Origin: Alphaproteobacteria bacterium HT1-32
Lineage (GTDB): Bacteria; Pseudomonadota; Alphaproteobacteria; Rhodospirillales; HT1-32
Reading direction: 5' to 3'
Length of the DNA stretch: 64,000 bases
NCBI GenBank assembly: GCA_009649675.1
Contig: WJPL01000001.1
Coordinates: 1-64,000 of the forward strand
Shown here: piece by piece, positions 10,192 through 18,954 of the stretch
How the letters are laid out: each line of letters begins with the position of its first letter
How positions within the stretch are numbered: the stretch's first letter is position 1
Notes under the pieces: model-generated
The model's input: the letters and a program-made list of their open reading frames with translations, nothing else
Databases searched by the model: none
Told to the model about the DNA's origin: nothing
Made by a program: the position numbers and the translations under genes

Positions 10192-12599
10192 TTGGTCGCG
10201 ACCTCTTTCACTTTTGTCGCGAGTTCATTGAGGCTGAATGGTTTCGGCAGGAAATGAACCTGATCATCACCACCGAAGTCCCCCCGGATGGTCTCTTCCG
10301 AATAGCCGGAAATCATGATGACCTTCATATTTGGCCGGTCTTCGCGGATCAGACGGATCAGTGTCGGGCCGTCCATACCCGGCATCATGACGTCAGAGAT
10401 AATGATATCAATATCGACCTTGGCATTATTCAGGACTTCGATCGCCCCTTCCCCGCTGGTCGCTTCAAGGACCGTATACCCCTTGTTCCGCAAGGCACGG
10501 GCACCGAACATGCGCACGGCATCCTCATCTTCGACCAGCAGCACATTGCCCTTGCCTGTCAGATCGGTGACCGGTGCTGCCTGTTTGCGCCGCTGTGTCG
10601 GACGCGCCGTCTCGTCGCCATAGATCGGCAGCAGAATGGTAAAGGTGGTTCCCTTGCCGATCTCTGACTCGACGAAGATATAGCCGCCGGTCTGGCGAAT
10701 GATACCATAGACCGTGGACAGGCCGAGACCTGTTCCGGCCCCGACATCCTTGGTCGAGAAAAAGGGCTCGAAGATACGCCCGAGATTTTCCGGCGAAATA
10801 CCGGTGCCGTCGTCAGCAACTTCAATCCGGATATAGTCTCCCGGGGGGATCGCATCACCACCACGGCGAATCTGACGGTCATAGGAGACGGATGACGAAC
10901 GGACACTGACCGACCCGCCGTCAGCCATGGCATCCCGCGCATTGACCACCAGATTGATCACAACCTGATCAAGCTGTCCGGGATCAACCCGCACCAGACC
11001 GTTTTCGACCTCGTTCTGGATATCCAGCGCGATGTGATCGCCGATCAGACGGCGCAGCAGATTACTGAGTTCGCTGAGCGACTCCGCAACATCGACAATC
11101 TTCGGCTCCATCTTCTGCTTGCGGGAAAACGCAAGCAACTGGCGCACCAGATTGGCCGCGCGGTTGGCGTTCTGCTTGATCTGCATAATGTCAGCGAAAG
11201 ACGGGTCTCCGGCGCTGTGGCGCTGCAGCAGCAGATCACAGAAGCCAATCATCGCAGTCAGCAGGTTATTGAAATCATGGGCAACCCCGCCGGCAAGCTG
11301 ACCCATCGACTGCATCTTCTGAGCCTGCGCGAACTGAACTTCGAGATTCTTCTGCTCCGTCGCGTCCATGACATGCGCGACCATGCCATCTGTATCGCCT
11401 TCCGCATCAAAACGCGGGCTGATCCGGAAAATTGCCGTCCGGTCATTTTCACCCAGAAGCCGTGCCTCGAACTCCGCTCCCCGGGCAGAGCCCATCAGCA
11501 TCTTTGACAGCCGGGCATTGAGCAGTTCCCTGTCATCAGACGCCACGAAGGATCCCAGCGGCCGGTCCTCAAGCTTGTCCTGTTCGGCACCGACGATCCT
11601 GGCGAAGGCAGCGTTCGCCTCCTCGATCTCTCCGGATGGGGTCAGTTCCGCAATGCCAATCGGTGAGCGTTCGAAAAAGGCATCGAGACGACTCCGGGCC
11701 TGCCGCAGGGCAAGCTGCATTTCCTCGGTTTCCGAAGATTCCTTGAGGACCAGAACACGAAACAGCGGTGACTGATCGCCTCCTATCTCGAAGCGGTTGA
11801 CGATCACTGAAGCATCAAACGGCGAATGCTCCTCCATCGCGAAGGAAACACGCCCCCGGCGCTCCTGCTCGTCTGTCCAGACCTCCGGGTCAAACAGGCC
11901 ATCCGGGTCACGGAAGACGAAATGCTGCAACCTGGCACGCCCTGCCTGCAAGTCCCTGCCGTCACCCAGCCAGTCATTCATGACACGATTGGAGAACAGC
12001 ATCTGCCCCCCCTTGCCGGACACGAAGATGCCTGCCGGCAAGCCATCGAGAAATTCAACCGCCCGATCCGCTTCCTGAACGGCCAGTTCGCGGGCAGCCG
12101 CCAGTTCCGTCAGGTCATCCAGACGCCAGAGCCGCAATCCATCCGGGTCGGTTTCAACTTCAATCCGGACCGCAAGAGGTCTCTGATCGGCACAAAGCAG
12201 CCGCATTTCTCCCTTACTAAAATCCTCCCTGTCAGCAGCCTCACGCAGATCAGCCGCAACCCGGCGTGACGCATCATCTGCGGCCAGCCCTGAAAGATGC
12301 AGCGGGATATCTGACAGGTTCACGCCCTGAAACTGTCCTCGAGAAGCCAGGATCACCCCGTCCGGACCACTGATGACAGCCACATCTCCGGCGATTCTTC
12401 CCAAGATCACCTGATGGTTCTGCTGCTGTAATGCCGCATGGGTTCGCTGTTCTGTCAGAACCGACAGAGCAAGCATGCAAAGCCCGGCCACGACAACAGC
12501 CACAGCACCTGCCATGCCGGCAAACTGGCTGGAAGCTGCGGCGACAATCAGCGTAATGATGATGATCCCGGCAGAAAGCCGGTAATCCTTCAGAGTCAC
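10185..12599 (-). CDS. cckA: Cell-cycle hybrid histidine kinase CckA
   Basis: CckA is the membrane kinase/phosphatase that feeds phosphate through ChpT to CtrA. The 804-residue protein has two N-terminal membrane helices (about 8-48), PAS-like sensory regions (about 185-430), a HisKA domain with phospho-acceptor H441 in GGVAHDFNNLL, an HATPase domain (DDGTGI and GTGLGLSTVYG), and a C-terminal receiver with D736 in SDVMMPGMDG. This is the standard CckA layout. Its ATG overlaps the flhB stop by four bases, so it appears to be the last gene of the flgB-flhB operon. The partners ChpT, CtrA and SciP are all in the window, which supports the name over generic hybrid kinase. Confidence 0.93.
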   Translation of the reverse strand: MTLKDYRLSAGIIIITLIVAAASSQFAGMAGAVAVVVAGLCMLALSVLTEQRTHAALQQQNHQVILGRIAGDVAVISGPDGVILASRGQFQGVNLSDIPLHLSGLAADDASRRVAADLREAADREDFSKGEMRLLCADQRPLAVRIEVETDPDGLRLWRLDDLTELAAARELAVQEADRAVEFLDGLPAGIFVSGKGGQMLFSNRVMNDWLGDGRDLQAGRARLQHFVFRDPDGLFDPEVWTDEQERRGRVSFAMEEHSPFDASVIVNRFEIGGDQSPLFRVLVLKESSETEEMQLALRQARSRLDAFFERSPIGIAELTPSGEIEEANAAFARIVGAEQDKLEDRPLGSFVASDDRELLNARLSKMLMGSARGAEFEARLLGENDRTAIFRISPRFDAEGDTDGMVAHVMDATEQKNLEVQFAQAQKMQSMGQLAGGVAHDFNNLLTAMIGFCDLLLQRHSAGDPSFADIMQIKQNANRAANLVRQLLAFSRKQKMEPKIVDVAESLSELSNLLRRLIGDHIALDIQNEVENGLVRVDPGQLDQVVINLVVNARDAMADGGSVSVRSSSVSYDRQIRRGGDAIPPGDYIRIEVADDGTGISPENLGRIFEPFFSTKDVGAGTGLGLSTVYGIIRQTGGYIFVESEIGKGTTFTILLPIYGDETARPTQRRKQAAPVTDLTGKGNVLLVEDEDAVRMFGARALRNKGYTVLEATSGEGAIEVLNNAKVDIDIIISDVMMPGMDGPTLIRLIREDRPNMKVIMISGYSEETIRGDFGGDDQVHFLPKPFSLNELATKVKEVATNG

Positions 12600-13672
12600 G
12601 ATGGCATTTTGCCTTTCAAGCGGAACACATAGCCGATGATTTCGGCCACCGCCTGATAGTGCTCTGTCGGAATCTCCTGATCAATCTCTACCGTCGCATA
12701 AAGTGCCCGCGCCAATGGCGGGTTTTCAATAATCGCCACTTCGTTCTCATTCGCGATTTCACGGATACGCAGGGCAACCTCGTCCATACCCTTGGCCACG
12801 CAAAGCGGTGCAGCCATCTGGTCGAGATCATATTTCAGCGCGACAGCATAGTGGGTCGGGTTGGTGATAACCACCGTGGCATTCGGAACGGCCTGCATGA
12901 TCCGCTGACGTGCCCGCTCCATCCGGATTGACCGCAACCGGCCTTTAACATGCGGGTCACCTTCCGACTGCTTCTGCTCGTCCTTGACCTCCTGCTTCGA
13001 CATCTTCAGCGATTTGATATGTTCGTAACGCTGATACATGAAATCGACCGCTGCCACGACGGCCATGACCGACAGCACGCTGAGAATCAGCAGGATAGCC
13101 AGCCAGTGCAGCTCCTGCAGAATCGCTGACGCCGGGCGGTCCGGCATTCCCATGATCGTATCGACTTGCGGGATCATCACCAGAATTCCGATGACCGTCA
13201 CAATCGCAAGCTTCAGGATGCCCTTGGCAAATTCCACCAGCGACCGGGCAGAGAACATCCGTTTGGCACCGCCAAGCAGACTGATCTTGCTTAGCTTCGG
13301 CTTCATTTTTTCAGTGGTCAGCAGCGGGCCTTCGGTCATCACCAGGCTGACCACCACTGAAAATACCATCACCAAGCCCATCGGAATCAGCAGGACCAGT
13401 CCGATCTTCGCGAGGGTTTCGATGAAGATTCCTTCGATTCCGGACAAGGTGGTGGACATCATATGCGGCTGATAGATGAACTTTTGCAGCGGCTCGGCGA
13501 TCGACCGGGCCAGAAAGGGGCCCATCAGACCGATGGTCAGCGCCAGCGCCAGCAGGGTGAACCAGGTTTTTACCTCGGTCGAGTTGACCACCTGACCCTT
13601 ATTGCGAGCGTCGGCCAGCCGTTTACTGGTCGGTTCTTCGGTTTTTTGTGACTGGTCTGTATCGTCAGCCAT
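12596..13672 (-). CDS. flhB: Flagellar export apparatus protein FlhB
   Basis: FlhB is an inner-membrane component of the flagellar type III export gate and the substrate-specificity switch. The 358-residue protein has a charged N-terminus, four membrane helices (about 30-210) and a cytoplasmic domain with the self-cleaving NPTH motif (N271-P272). It lies between fliR and cckA; the start is the ATG at 13672, ten bases after fliR's end in transcription order. Motif and context leave little doubt. Confidence 0.97.
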   Translation of the reverse strand: MADDTDQSQKTEEPTSKRLADARNKGQVVNSTEVKTWFTLLALALTIGLMGPFLARSIAEPLQKFIYQPHMMSTTLSGIEGIFIETLAKIGLVLLIPMGLVMVFSVVVSLVMTEGPLLTTEKMKPKLSKISLLGGAKRMFSARSLVEFAKGILKLAIVTVIGILVMIPQVDTIMGMPDRPASAILQELHWLAILLILSVLSVMAVVAAVDFMYQRYEHIKSLKMSKQEVKDEQKQSEGDPHVKGRLRSIRMERARQRIMQAVPNATVVITNPTHYAVALKYDLDQMAAPLCVAKGMDEVALRIREIANENEVAIIENPPLARALYATVEIDQEIPTEHYQAVAEIIGYVFRLKGKMPS

Positions 13673-13681
13673 GTCCTGTCC

Positions 13682-14446
13682 TCAGGTCCGCAACAGAAAA
13701 ATGAGACCTTCTTCGAAGTAAGCGAGGAAAGTATACATCATTATCGGCAGAGATACCGCCAGAACTGACAAACCAAGTAAAATCTGGATCGGAAGCCCGA
13801 TAAAGAACACCTGCATCTGTGGCATCAGCCGCGACAACAGCCCCAACCCGACATAAAAGGTGACGCCGGAGACCACCACCGGAGAGGCAATTCGCATCGC
13901 CACTTCAAAGCTTTCCATCACCTTGTAGGTAAAGGCATCGGAAAAGTTGCCCATACTGAACAATGCACCGGGGACCATTACGGTATAGCTGTCATAAATC
14001 GCATTCAGCATCAGATGGTGCAGATCAGTAACGAAAATCAGCACCATACCGATATTGGTCAGAAAGGTTGCATAGACTGACGACTGCTGAACGGCAATAG
14101 GGTCAAAGATAAGCGCGTTTGCGGCACCCGCATGATAGGCGATCACCGTGCCTGCCGTGGTCAGCGTTCCGACCAGCACCCGGATCAACCCGCCCAGAAA
14201 GGCACCGACAAAAACCTCGCTCGCCACAATCTTCAGCAGGGCCGCCGGCGCGGCGGGTTCCGGGGGCAGAATAGGACCGATGACTGGTGTCAGGATCAGC
14301 GCAATCATCATCACCAGCGCCAGACGGATACGCGGCGAGACATAAATATCCCCAAATCCGGGCATCAGCATGATGGCCGTGCCAAACCGGGCAATGATCA
14401 GGACAAAGGCATAAACGCTGCCACTGAGGAAGGCATCAAGCGACAT
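13682..14446 (-). CDS. fliR: Flagellar export apparatus protein FliR
   Basis: FliR is part of the FliPQR export gate. The protein has 254 residues, almost entirely membrane helices, with the family's MPGFGD and LPEP-type loops. It is preceded by fliQ (15 bases) and followed by flhB. Confidence 0.95.
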   Translation of the reverse strand: MSLDAFLSGSVYAFVLIIARFGTAIMLMPGFGDIYVSPRIRLALVMMIALILTPVIGPILPPEPAAPAALLKIVASEVFVGAFLGGLIRVLVGTLTTAGTVIAYHAGAANALIFDPIAVQQSSVYATFLTNIGMVLIFVTDLHHLMLNAIYDSYTVMVPGALFSMGNFSDAFTYKVMESFEVAMRIASPVVVSGVTFYVGLGLLSRLMPQMQVFFIGLPIQILLGLSVLAVSLPIMMYTFLAYFEEGLIFLLRT

Positions 14447-14461
14447 GCCGGCATTCCGCCG

Positions 14462-14728
14462 TTAGTTGATGGCGATAATTCGGTCTGCCATGCGCAGCGC
14501 GAATTCGGACAGGGTCGTGAACATGAAAGGCAGGAAGATGACCAGCGAGATAAAGATCGCCAGAATTTTCGGGACGAAGGTCAGGGTCATTTCCTGAATC
14601 TGTGTCAGCGCCTGAAACAGCGCAATTATCAGACCAATGGCGAGCGAAATCGTCATGATCGGTGCCCCGACCGTAATCAGAACGATGATGGCTTCTCGAC
14701 CGACATCAAGGACTTCTGTCTGATTCAA
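14462..14728 (-). CDS. fliQ: Flagellar export apparatus protein FliQ
   Basis: An 88-residue protein of standard FliQ size, with two membrane helices (about 15-38 and 52-75) and the LIIALFQALTQIQE motif that links them. It lies between fliE and fliR, as in many alphaproteobacteria. Confidence 0.95.
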   Translation of the reverse strand: MNQTEVLDVGREAIIVLITVGAPIMTISLAIGLIIALFQALTQIQEMTLTFVPKILAIFISLVIFLPFMFTTLSEFALRMADRIIAIN

Positions 14729-14749
14729 CCGTCGCTCACTTCGAGCCGG

Positions 14750-15061
14750 TCAGACCGGCATCTTGATAATTTCGTTATAGGCTTCAATCACCTTATCACG
14801 AACCGCGACAACTGTCTGGAGGGATAATTCAGCACTGGCAACGGCAGTCACGACCTGCCCGAGATCAGCCGTCCCCTGAATTGCCTGGGTTGACTGCGCT
14901 TCAGCAGCCCGGCTGGTTCCGATCACATCCTGAGCCGCGTTCTTGACCAGATCGGCAAAGCCGCGAACCGGCGGTGCACCTGCGGTCGGTGCATTCTGCC
15001 CCTGATTGTTCTTGAGGGTCTGCTGGTAGGCGGACAGTGCGCTATTGATGCTGACAGTCAT
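14750..15061 (-). CDS. fliE: Flagellar hook-basal body protein FliE
   Basis: FliE joins the MS ring to the proximal rod and is needed early in export. The 103-residue protein has a disordered N-terminus, a FADLVKNA segment and a conserved C-terminal helix ending in VRDKVIEAYNEIIKMPV, diagnostic for FliE. It lies between flgC and fliQ. Confidence 0.94.
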   Translation of the reverse strand: MTVSINSALSAYQQTLKNNQGQNAPTAGAPPVRGFADLVKNAAQDVIGTSRAAEAQSTQAIQGTADLGQVVTAVASAELSLQTVVAVRDKVIEAYNEIIKMPV

Positions 15062-15085
15062 GGTTCAAATTGCTCCGGTTCGGGA

Positions 15086-15496
15086 TCAGCGCAGGATATC
15101 GATGGTTTTACGCAGCATTGAGCGTGATGAATTGATCACGTTCAGATTGGCTTCATAGCTTCGCTGCGCTTCACGAATATCATTCATTTCAATCAGGGAA
15201 TTCACATTCGGCACCTTTACATAGCCGTCTTCATCGGCTGCCGGATGGCCGGGAATAAACTTCTTGCCGAACTCACCGGCCTGGACACCGATCTTGTCGA
15301 CCTTGACCCGGTCAACACCCAGCTCGCGGTCCATGACGTTCTTGAAGGTGATGGTCTTGCGACGGTAGGGATCATCGCCCTTGAAGCGCGGCAGTGAGTC
15401 CGAGTTCGCGATATTTTCAGACGAAACCCGCATACGGGTTGTCTGCGCACGCATACCGGAAGCGGAGATGTGGAGCGTTTTAAGCAGATCGTCCAT
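15086..15496 (-). CDS. flgC: Proximal rod protein FlgC
   Basis: The 136-residue protein has the rod/hook N-terminal signature (LHISASGMRAQTTRMRVSSENIAN), a central YVKVPNVNSLIEM block and the C-terminal AQRSYEANLNVINSSRSM helix. It forms part of the proximal rod in the periplasm and is exported without a Sec signal. It is transcribed directly after flgB. Confidence 0.96.
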   Translation of the reverse strand: MDDLLKTLHISASGMRAQTTRMRVSSENIANSDSLPRFKGDDPYRRKTITFKNVMDRELGVDRVKVDKIGVQAGEFGKKFIPGHPAADEDGYVKVPNVNSLIEMNDIREAQRSYEANLNVINSSRSMLRKTIDILR

Positions 15497-15505
15497 TGTT
15501 TACCC

Positions 15506-15913
15506 CTATCTTCCCCGGCCTATCGCGATTTTGAACATGTTATGATACTTGGCATAAAGCTGGGTCACCAGCTCATGATCCATCTGGGTTTCGCCGACCT
15601 TGATAAGCTGCTCCTCAAGGTTCACGCCGTTACCGTCAGGTGAAGTTTCATAACGCTTGCGAAGTTCGTTGGATTCGAAGGCATCATTCGCGTTGCGCGG
15701 GCCTTCAATATGATTCTCGCTGGTAACAGACACAGGAATACGCGCCTGAACCTTGCCGATTTCTTCCCGGAAGGTGAAGGGTTTGAGATCACTGCCAACA
15801 TAGTTCGGCGAATCTGCATTGGCGACGTTCTGAGCGAGAACGGACTGGCGCTGCGAGAGCCATCCCATCTTCTTCTTCATCATCGACATGATTGGTGCAT
15901 CATTCGAAAACAT
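15506..15913 (-). CDS. flgB: Proximal rod protein FlgB
   Basis: The 135-residue protein (from ATG 15913) carries the rod motif QRQSVLAQNVANADSPNY and a C-terminal segment ending in YAKYHNMFKIAIGR. I prefer ATG 15913, which has an AAAGG ribosome site about ten bases upstream; an in-frame GTG at 15931 would add six residues. It is the first gene of the minus-strand flgB-flgC-fliE-fliQ-fliR-flhB-cckA operon. The upstream gap to 16117 is AT-rich, with several TTAA sites but none at the CtrA spacing of 11 bases. Confidence 0.95.
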   Translation of the reverse strand: MFSNDAPIMSMMKKKMGWLSQRQSVLAQNVANADSPNYVGSDLKPFTFREEIGKVQARIPVSVTSENHIEGPRNANDAFESNELRKRYETSPDGNGVNLEEQLIKVGETQMDHELVTQLYAKYHNMFKIAIGRGR

Positions 15914-16117
15914 CTGATTGTCGCCTTTCACCCCTGCTCCGGTGTTCGCATATTGTTACCGGAGTCCTTAACGAAGAATGAATCGTTCTTCATTTTTTAA
16001 CCAATAGAGTAAATTTTAACACTCTTCCGGTAGGGTTTTGTTAACCAGTACCGGACATAAGCTGGTTCTGAATACTATTGCCGGGATGATGTTTTGGCGG
16101 TCCGCGACAAGGATTTA

Positions 16118-16447
16118 ATGACCGGGGAAGACCGACGGCTGGCCGTTGCCGTTCGCCATGATGGCGGCGCGGCAGAGGCACCGACGGTCGTTGCTTCCGG
16201 TCGGAATGCCATTGCAGAGCAGATCCTCAATCTGGCTTTTGCCAACGGTATCCCGGTCCGCGAAGACGCCGATCTTGCCGAAATTCTCGCGGCAATCGAA
16301 ATTGAAGCCGAGTTGCCCGTCGAATGCTGGGCGGCAATCGCAGAAGTGCTGGCCTTTGTGTACCGCGCAAATGGCCAGTGGAATGACATACTTGCTGCTG
16401 CGCGCGAGCGCGAGGCAGCACTGGAAAATGGACAGGCTGAATGCTGA
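16118..16447 (+). CDS. FlhB C-terminal domain homologue (FlhX-like)
   Basis: The 109-residue protein resembles the cytoplasmic domain of FlhB but lacks the membrane part and the NPTH cleavage site. Shared features are 'AIAEQILNLAFANGIPVREDADLAEILAA' type segments (split here as AIAEQILNLA, GIPVREDADLAEIL) and the closing LAFVYRANG. Such FlhX proteins can partly replace the FlhB C-terminal fragment in other bacteria. The start is ATG 16118 with AAGGA six bases upstream; a TTG at 16094 is less likely. It leads an operon with fliO and fliP, divergent from flgB. Confidence 0.8.
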   Translation: MTGEDRRLAVAVRHDGGAAEAPTVVASGRNAIAEQILNLAFANGIPVREDADLAEILAAIEIEAELPVECWAAIAEVLAFVYRANGQWNDILAAAREREAALENGQAEC

Positions 16448-16695
16448 ACACGGTCATGCAGGAAACACTGGCACGCGCTGAACAGGCTCTGATGCGTGCC
16501 CGCGGCGGCGTCCCGGTCGAGCTTGCCAGTTTTGACGACGATGTCAGCCGGCTTTGCGAACTTGCCAAGCGTGCAGACCTTGCCGACCGGGCCATGATCG
16601 CCATGGGTTTGCAGCAACTCGACGGCGTTCTGGGTGAGCTTGAAGACACTTTACGCACGATTGCCGGCAACAGCCGGTTTACAGCCGGTCACTGA
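16441..16695 (+). CDS. Small helical protein of unknown function in a flagellar operon
   Basis: I do not recognise this 84-residue protein. It is rich in Ala, Leu, Glu and Arg, looks alpha-helical throughout, and has no membrane segment or cysteine pair apart from a single Cys in the middle. It overlaps the FlhX-like gene by seven bases and precedes fliO by 17, so it is almost certainly translated with flagellar genes. A role as a small export chaperone is possible by size and context only. Confidence 0.65.
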   Translation: MLNTVMQETLARAEQALMRARGGVPVELASFDDDVSRLCELAKRADLADRAMIAMGLQQLDGVLGELEDTLRTIAGNSRFTAGH

Positions 16696-16712
16696 CCGCG
16701 CAAAGTCCGGCC

Positions 16713-17042
16713 ATGGAAGTCGGCACTTATATACGCTTTGTTTTCGCCCTCGCCTTTGTCCTCGGCCTGATCGGACTGATGGCCTGGGTGGCGCGTCGCT
16801 ATGGTCTGGGAACCATCACATCCAGCCGCAAAGCCGCCGGGAAACGCCTCTCAATCAGCGAAGTCATGCAGGTTGACGGTCGCCGCAGACTGGTTCTGGT
16901 CCGCCGCGATGATACTGAACATCTGATTCTTCTGGGAGCGACGACAGATACCGTGATCGAACGCGACATTGCTGCCCCCGATTTCAGCGAAGACCTGAAA
17001 CAGGCCACCAGGGCCGCTGACGCTGAAGGTCAGACTAAATGA
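16713..17042 (+). CDS. fliO: Flagellar biosynthesis protein FliO
   Basis: The 109-residue protein has one N-terminal membrane helix (about 5-25), then a basic cytoplasmic domain with the FliO pattern LSISEVMQVDGRRRLVLVRRDD...HLILLG. FliO helps assemble or stabilise FliP in the export gate. Its stop overlaps the fliP start (ATGA), and the pair order is typical. Confidence 0.85.
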   Translation: MEVGTYIRFVFALAFVLGLIGLMAWVARRYGLGTITSSRKAAGKRLSISEVMQVDGRRRLVLVRRDDTEHLILLGATTDTVIERDIAAPDFSEDLKQATRAADAEGQTK

Positions 17043-17800
17043 GCCGTCTTCTCCGCCTTTTCCTGCCTTTATGCATCTTTGGCTGTATCGCCGCGACACC
17101 GGCATTCGGGCAGAGCTTCACCTTCGATACGGGCGGCGACAGTGCTGATGCAACAAGCCGGATCATTCAGCTTGTTGCCCTGCTGACGGTTCTCAGTCTG
17201 GCGCCGTCGATTCTCATCATGATGACCTCGTTCACGCGAATTGTGGTCGTTCTGTCCTTTCTGCGACAGGCCATCGGCACACAAAGCTCGCCACCGAACA
17301 CGGTTATTGTTTCACTGGCGCTGTTTCTGACCGCCTTTGTCATGGCCCCCACCCTCGAAGAAGCCTGGAATTCGGGAATTGCCCCCTATGTTGACGGCCA
17401 GATCAGCGAAGAACAGGCATTCACCCGTACCGTCGCGCCCGTCAAACGGTTCATGCTGACCCATGTCCGGGATCAGGATCTGCGGCTGTTCATGGACATG
17501 TCCGGCCAGCAGGCGCCCTCCGTATCAGAAGATACACCGCTTCAGGTGCTGATACCGGCCTTCATGATCAGCGAACTGAAACGCGCTTTCGAAATTGCGT
17601 TCCTGCTCTTCGTTCCCTTCATCATCATCGATATGGTCGTGGCATCTGTGCTGATGTCGATGGGTATGATGATGCTGCCCCCGATCATCATTGCCCTGCC
17701 CTTCAAGCTGATCTTCTTCACCCTGATTGACGGCTGGTATCTGGTCGCCGGATCGCTGGTTCAAAGCTTTACCGGGCAAATACCGGGCGGCGGTGGCTGA
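17039..17800 (+). CDS. fliP: Flagellar export apparatus protein FliP
   Basis: The 253-residue protein begins with a cleavable signal peptide (about 1-24), as FliP does. It has four membrane helices and the conserved segments SFTRIVVVLSFLRQAIG, PVKRFMLTHVRDQDL and VPFIIIDMVVASVLMSMGMMMLPP. It forms the FliPQR pore with the fliQ and fliR products encoded divergently nearby. Confidence 0.97.
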   Translation: MSRLLRLFLPLCIFGCIAATPAFGQSFTFDTGGDSADATSRIIQLVALLTVLSLAPSILIMMTSFTRIVVVLSFLRQAIGTQSSPPNTVIVSLALFLTAFVMAPTLEEAWNSGIAPYVDGQISEEQAFTRTVAPVKRFMLTHVRDQDLRLFMDMSGQQAPSVSEDTPLQVLIPAFMISELKRAFEIAFLLFVPFIIIDMVVASVLMSMGMMMLPPIIIALPFKLIFFTLIDGWYLVAGSLVQSFTGQIPGGGG

Positions 17801-17807
17801 TCCGGAC

Positions 17808-18290
17808 ATGAAACTTCGTCCCCCCGGCGCGCAGGAGCAGGATGCACTGACAGATATCTGCATCCGGTCCAAGGCGTTCTGGGGGTATGACGATCTGTTC
17901 ATGGCCCGGTCTGTCCCTGTTCTGACCGTAACCGACGATATGATTGCGTCCGGTCTGGTGCTGGTTCTGGCAGATGATAAAGATCATCCGCTCGGGGTTG
18001 CGGCGCTTGAAGCAACCGGCAAGCCGGGCTGGCTTGAACTCGCCCTGTTCTTCATTGATCCGGACTATATCGGTCAGGGCGGAGGTCGGATACTCTTTGA
18101 CGCGATAACCCGGCTGGCACGTCAGCAGGGTGCAGCCATGCTGAAAATCCTCGCCGATCCGAATGCCGTTCCGTTCTATGAGCGCATGGGCTGCGAGACC
18201 AGAGGCGATGTTCCGTCGGAAATGATCCCGGGCCGGCGTCTGCCGCTTTGCCTGTTCGATCTTGCTCAGGCAGGCGGAGCCGAACTGTAA
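17808..18290 (+). CDS. GNAT family N-acetyltransferase
   Basis: From ATG 17808 the protein has 160 residues; longer in-frame starts at 17727 and 17793 (GTG) would lie inside fliP. It has the GNAT acetyl-CoA loop pattern (FIDPDYIGQGGGRILFDA) and the late NAVPFYERMGC segment. The substrate is unknown. It follows fliP by seven bases and its 3' end overlaps the convergent glycosylase gene by 25 bases. Confidence 0.85.
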   Translation: MKLRPPGAQEQDALTDICIRSKAFWGYDDLFMARSVPVLTVTDDMIASGLVLVLADDKDHPLGVAALEATGKPGWLELALFFIDPDYIGQGGGRILFDAITRLARQQGAAMLKILADPNAVPFYERMGCETRGDVPSEMIPGRRLPLCLFDLAQAGGAEL

Positions 18291-18889
18291 TAGTGCCAGC
18301 AAAGCCGGGCGACGACGCTGCGCCAGGGGCGCCAGTCCTGGCCGATGGCCAGCATTTCCTTACGGGTCGGACGTTCCTCCAGCCCCTTCAGCCGTTGCAG
18401 CCCGACGACAACCGCCAGATCATCGACCGGCCAGATATCCGGCCTGCGATGTGCGAACAGCAGATAGACCTCCGCCGTCCAGCGGCCGATTCCCTTGATT
18501 CGGGTCAGTTCGGCTATCGCTTCCTCATCCTCAAGACTGGCGATACGCCGGAAGTTCAACTGTTTTTCCAGCACAGACGTCGCCAGTTCGCGAACATAGA
18601 CAACTTTCTGCCGGCTCATCCCGACCTCGCGCATACCCGCATCATCCAGTGCCAGCATGGCCTCCGGATCAAGGCCATCCGTCGCGGTTTCCAGCCGACC
18701 GATAATCGCACGGGCAGACGCCACCGAAACCTGCTGCGCGACAATGGCACGAACCAGTGTCGGAAAGCCGGTCGGCCTTGCCCGCATCGGGGGTAAACCA
18801 ACAGCGGCATAGGCACGGGCGATATCCGGATCCTGCACCGAAAGGCCAGCCAGGGCCTCCTGCATGACGGGTCGCGTAAGACGGATCAA
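18266..18889 (-). CDS. DNA-3-methyladenine glycosylase II-like (HhH-GPD)
   Basis: The 207-residue protein belongs to the helix-hairpin-helix GPD superfamily. The hairpin LTRIKGIGRWTAEVYLLFA is followed by the catalytic Asp in PVDDLAV. It resembles AlkA without its N-terminal domain, so removal of alkylated bases from DNA is likely. It lacks the C-terminal iron-sulfur cysteines of the MutY/Nth group, which supports the AlkA branch. Convergent with the upstream acetyltransferase gene. Confidence 0.85.
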   Translation of the reverse strand: MIRLTRPVMQEALAGLSVQDPDIARAYAAVGLPPMRARPTGFPTLVRAIVAQQVSVASARAIIGRLETATDGLDPEAMLALDDAGMREVGMSRQKVVYVRELATSVLEKQLNFRRIASLEDEEAIAELTRIKGIGRWTAEVYLLFAHRRPDIWPVDDLAVVVGLQRLKGLEERPTRKEMLAIGQDWRPWRSVVARLCWHYYSSAPPA

Positions 18890-18954
18890 ATCATTAGCCT
18901 CCGGGGCGCAAAAGCCGTATCCAGAACAGATGTTGGACGGGAAAGTACAGGATC

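Noticed and set aside
15914-16117. Possible CtrA or sigma-54 promoter between flgB and flhX
   Set aside because: TTAA occurs at 15968, 15997, 16016 and 16041, but never with the 11-base step; no GG-N10-GC element of the -24/-12 type was found.
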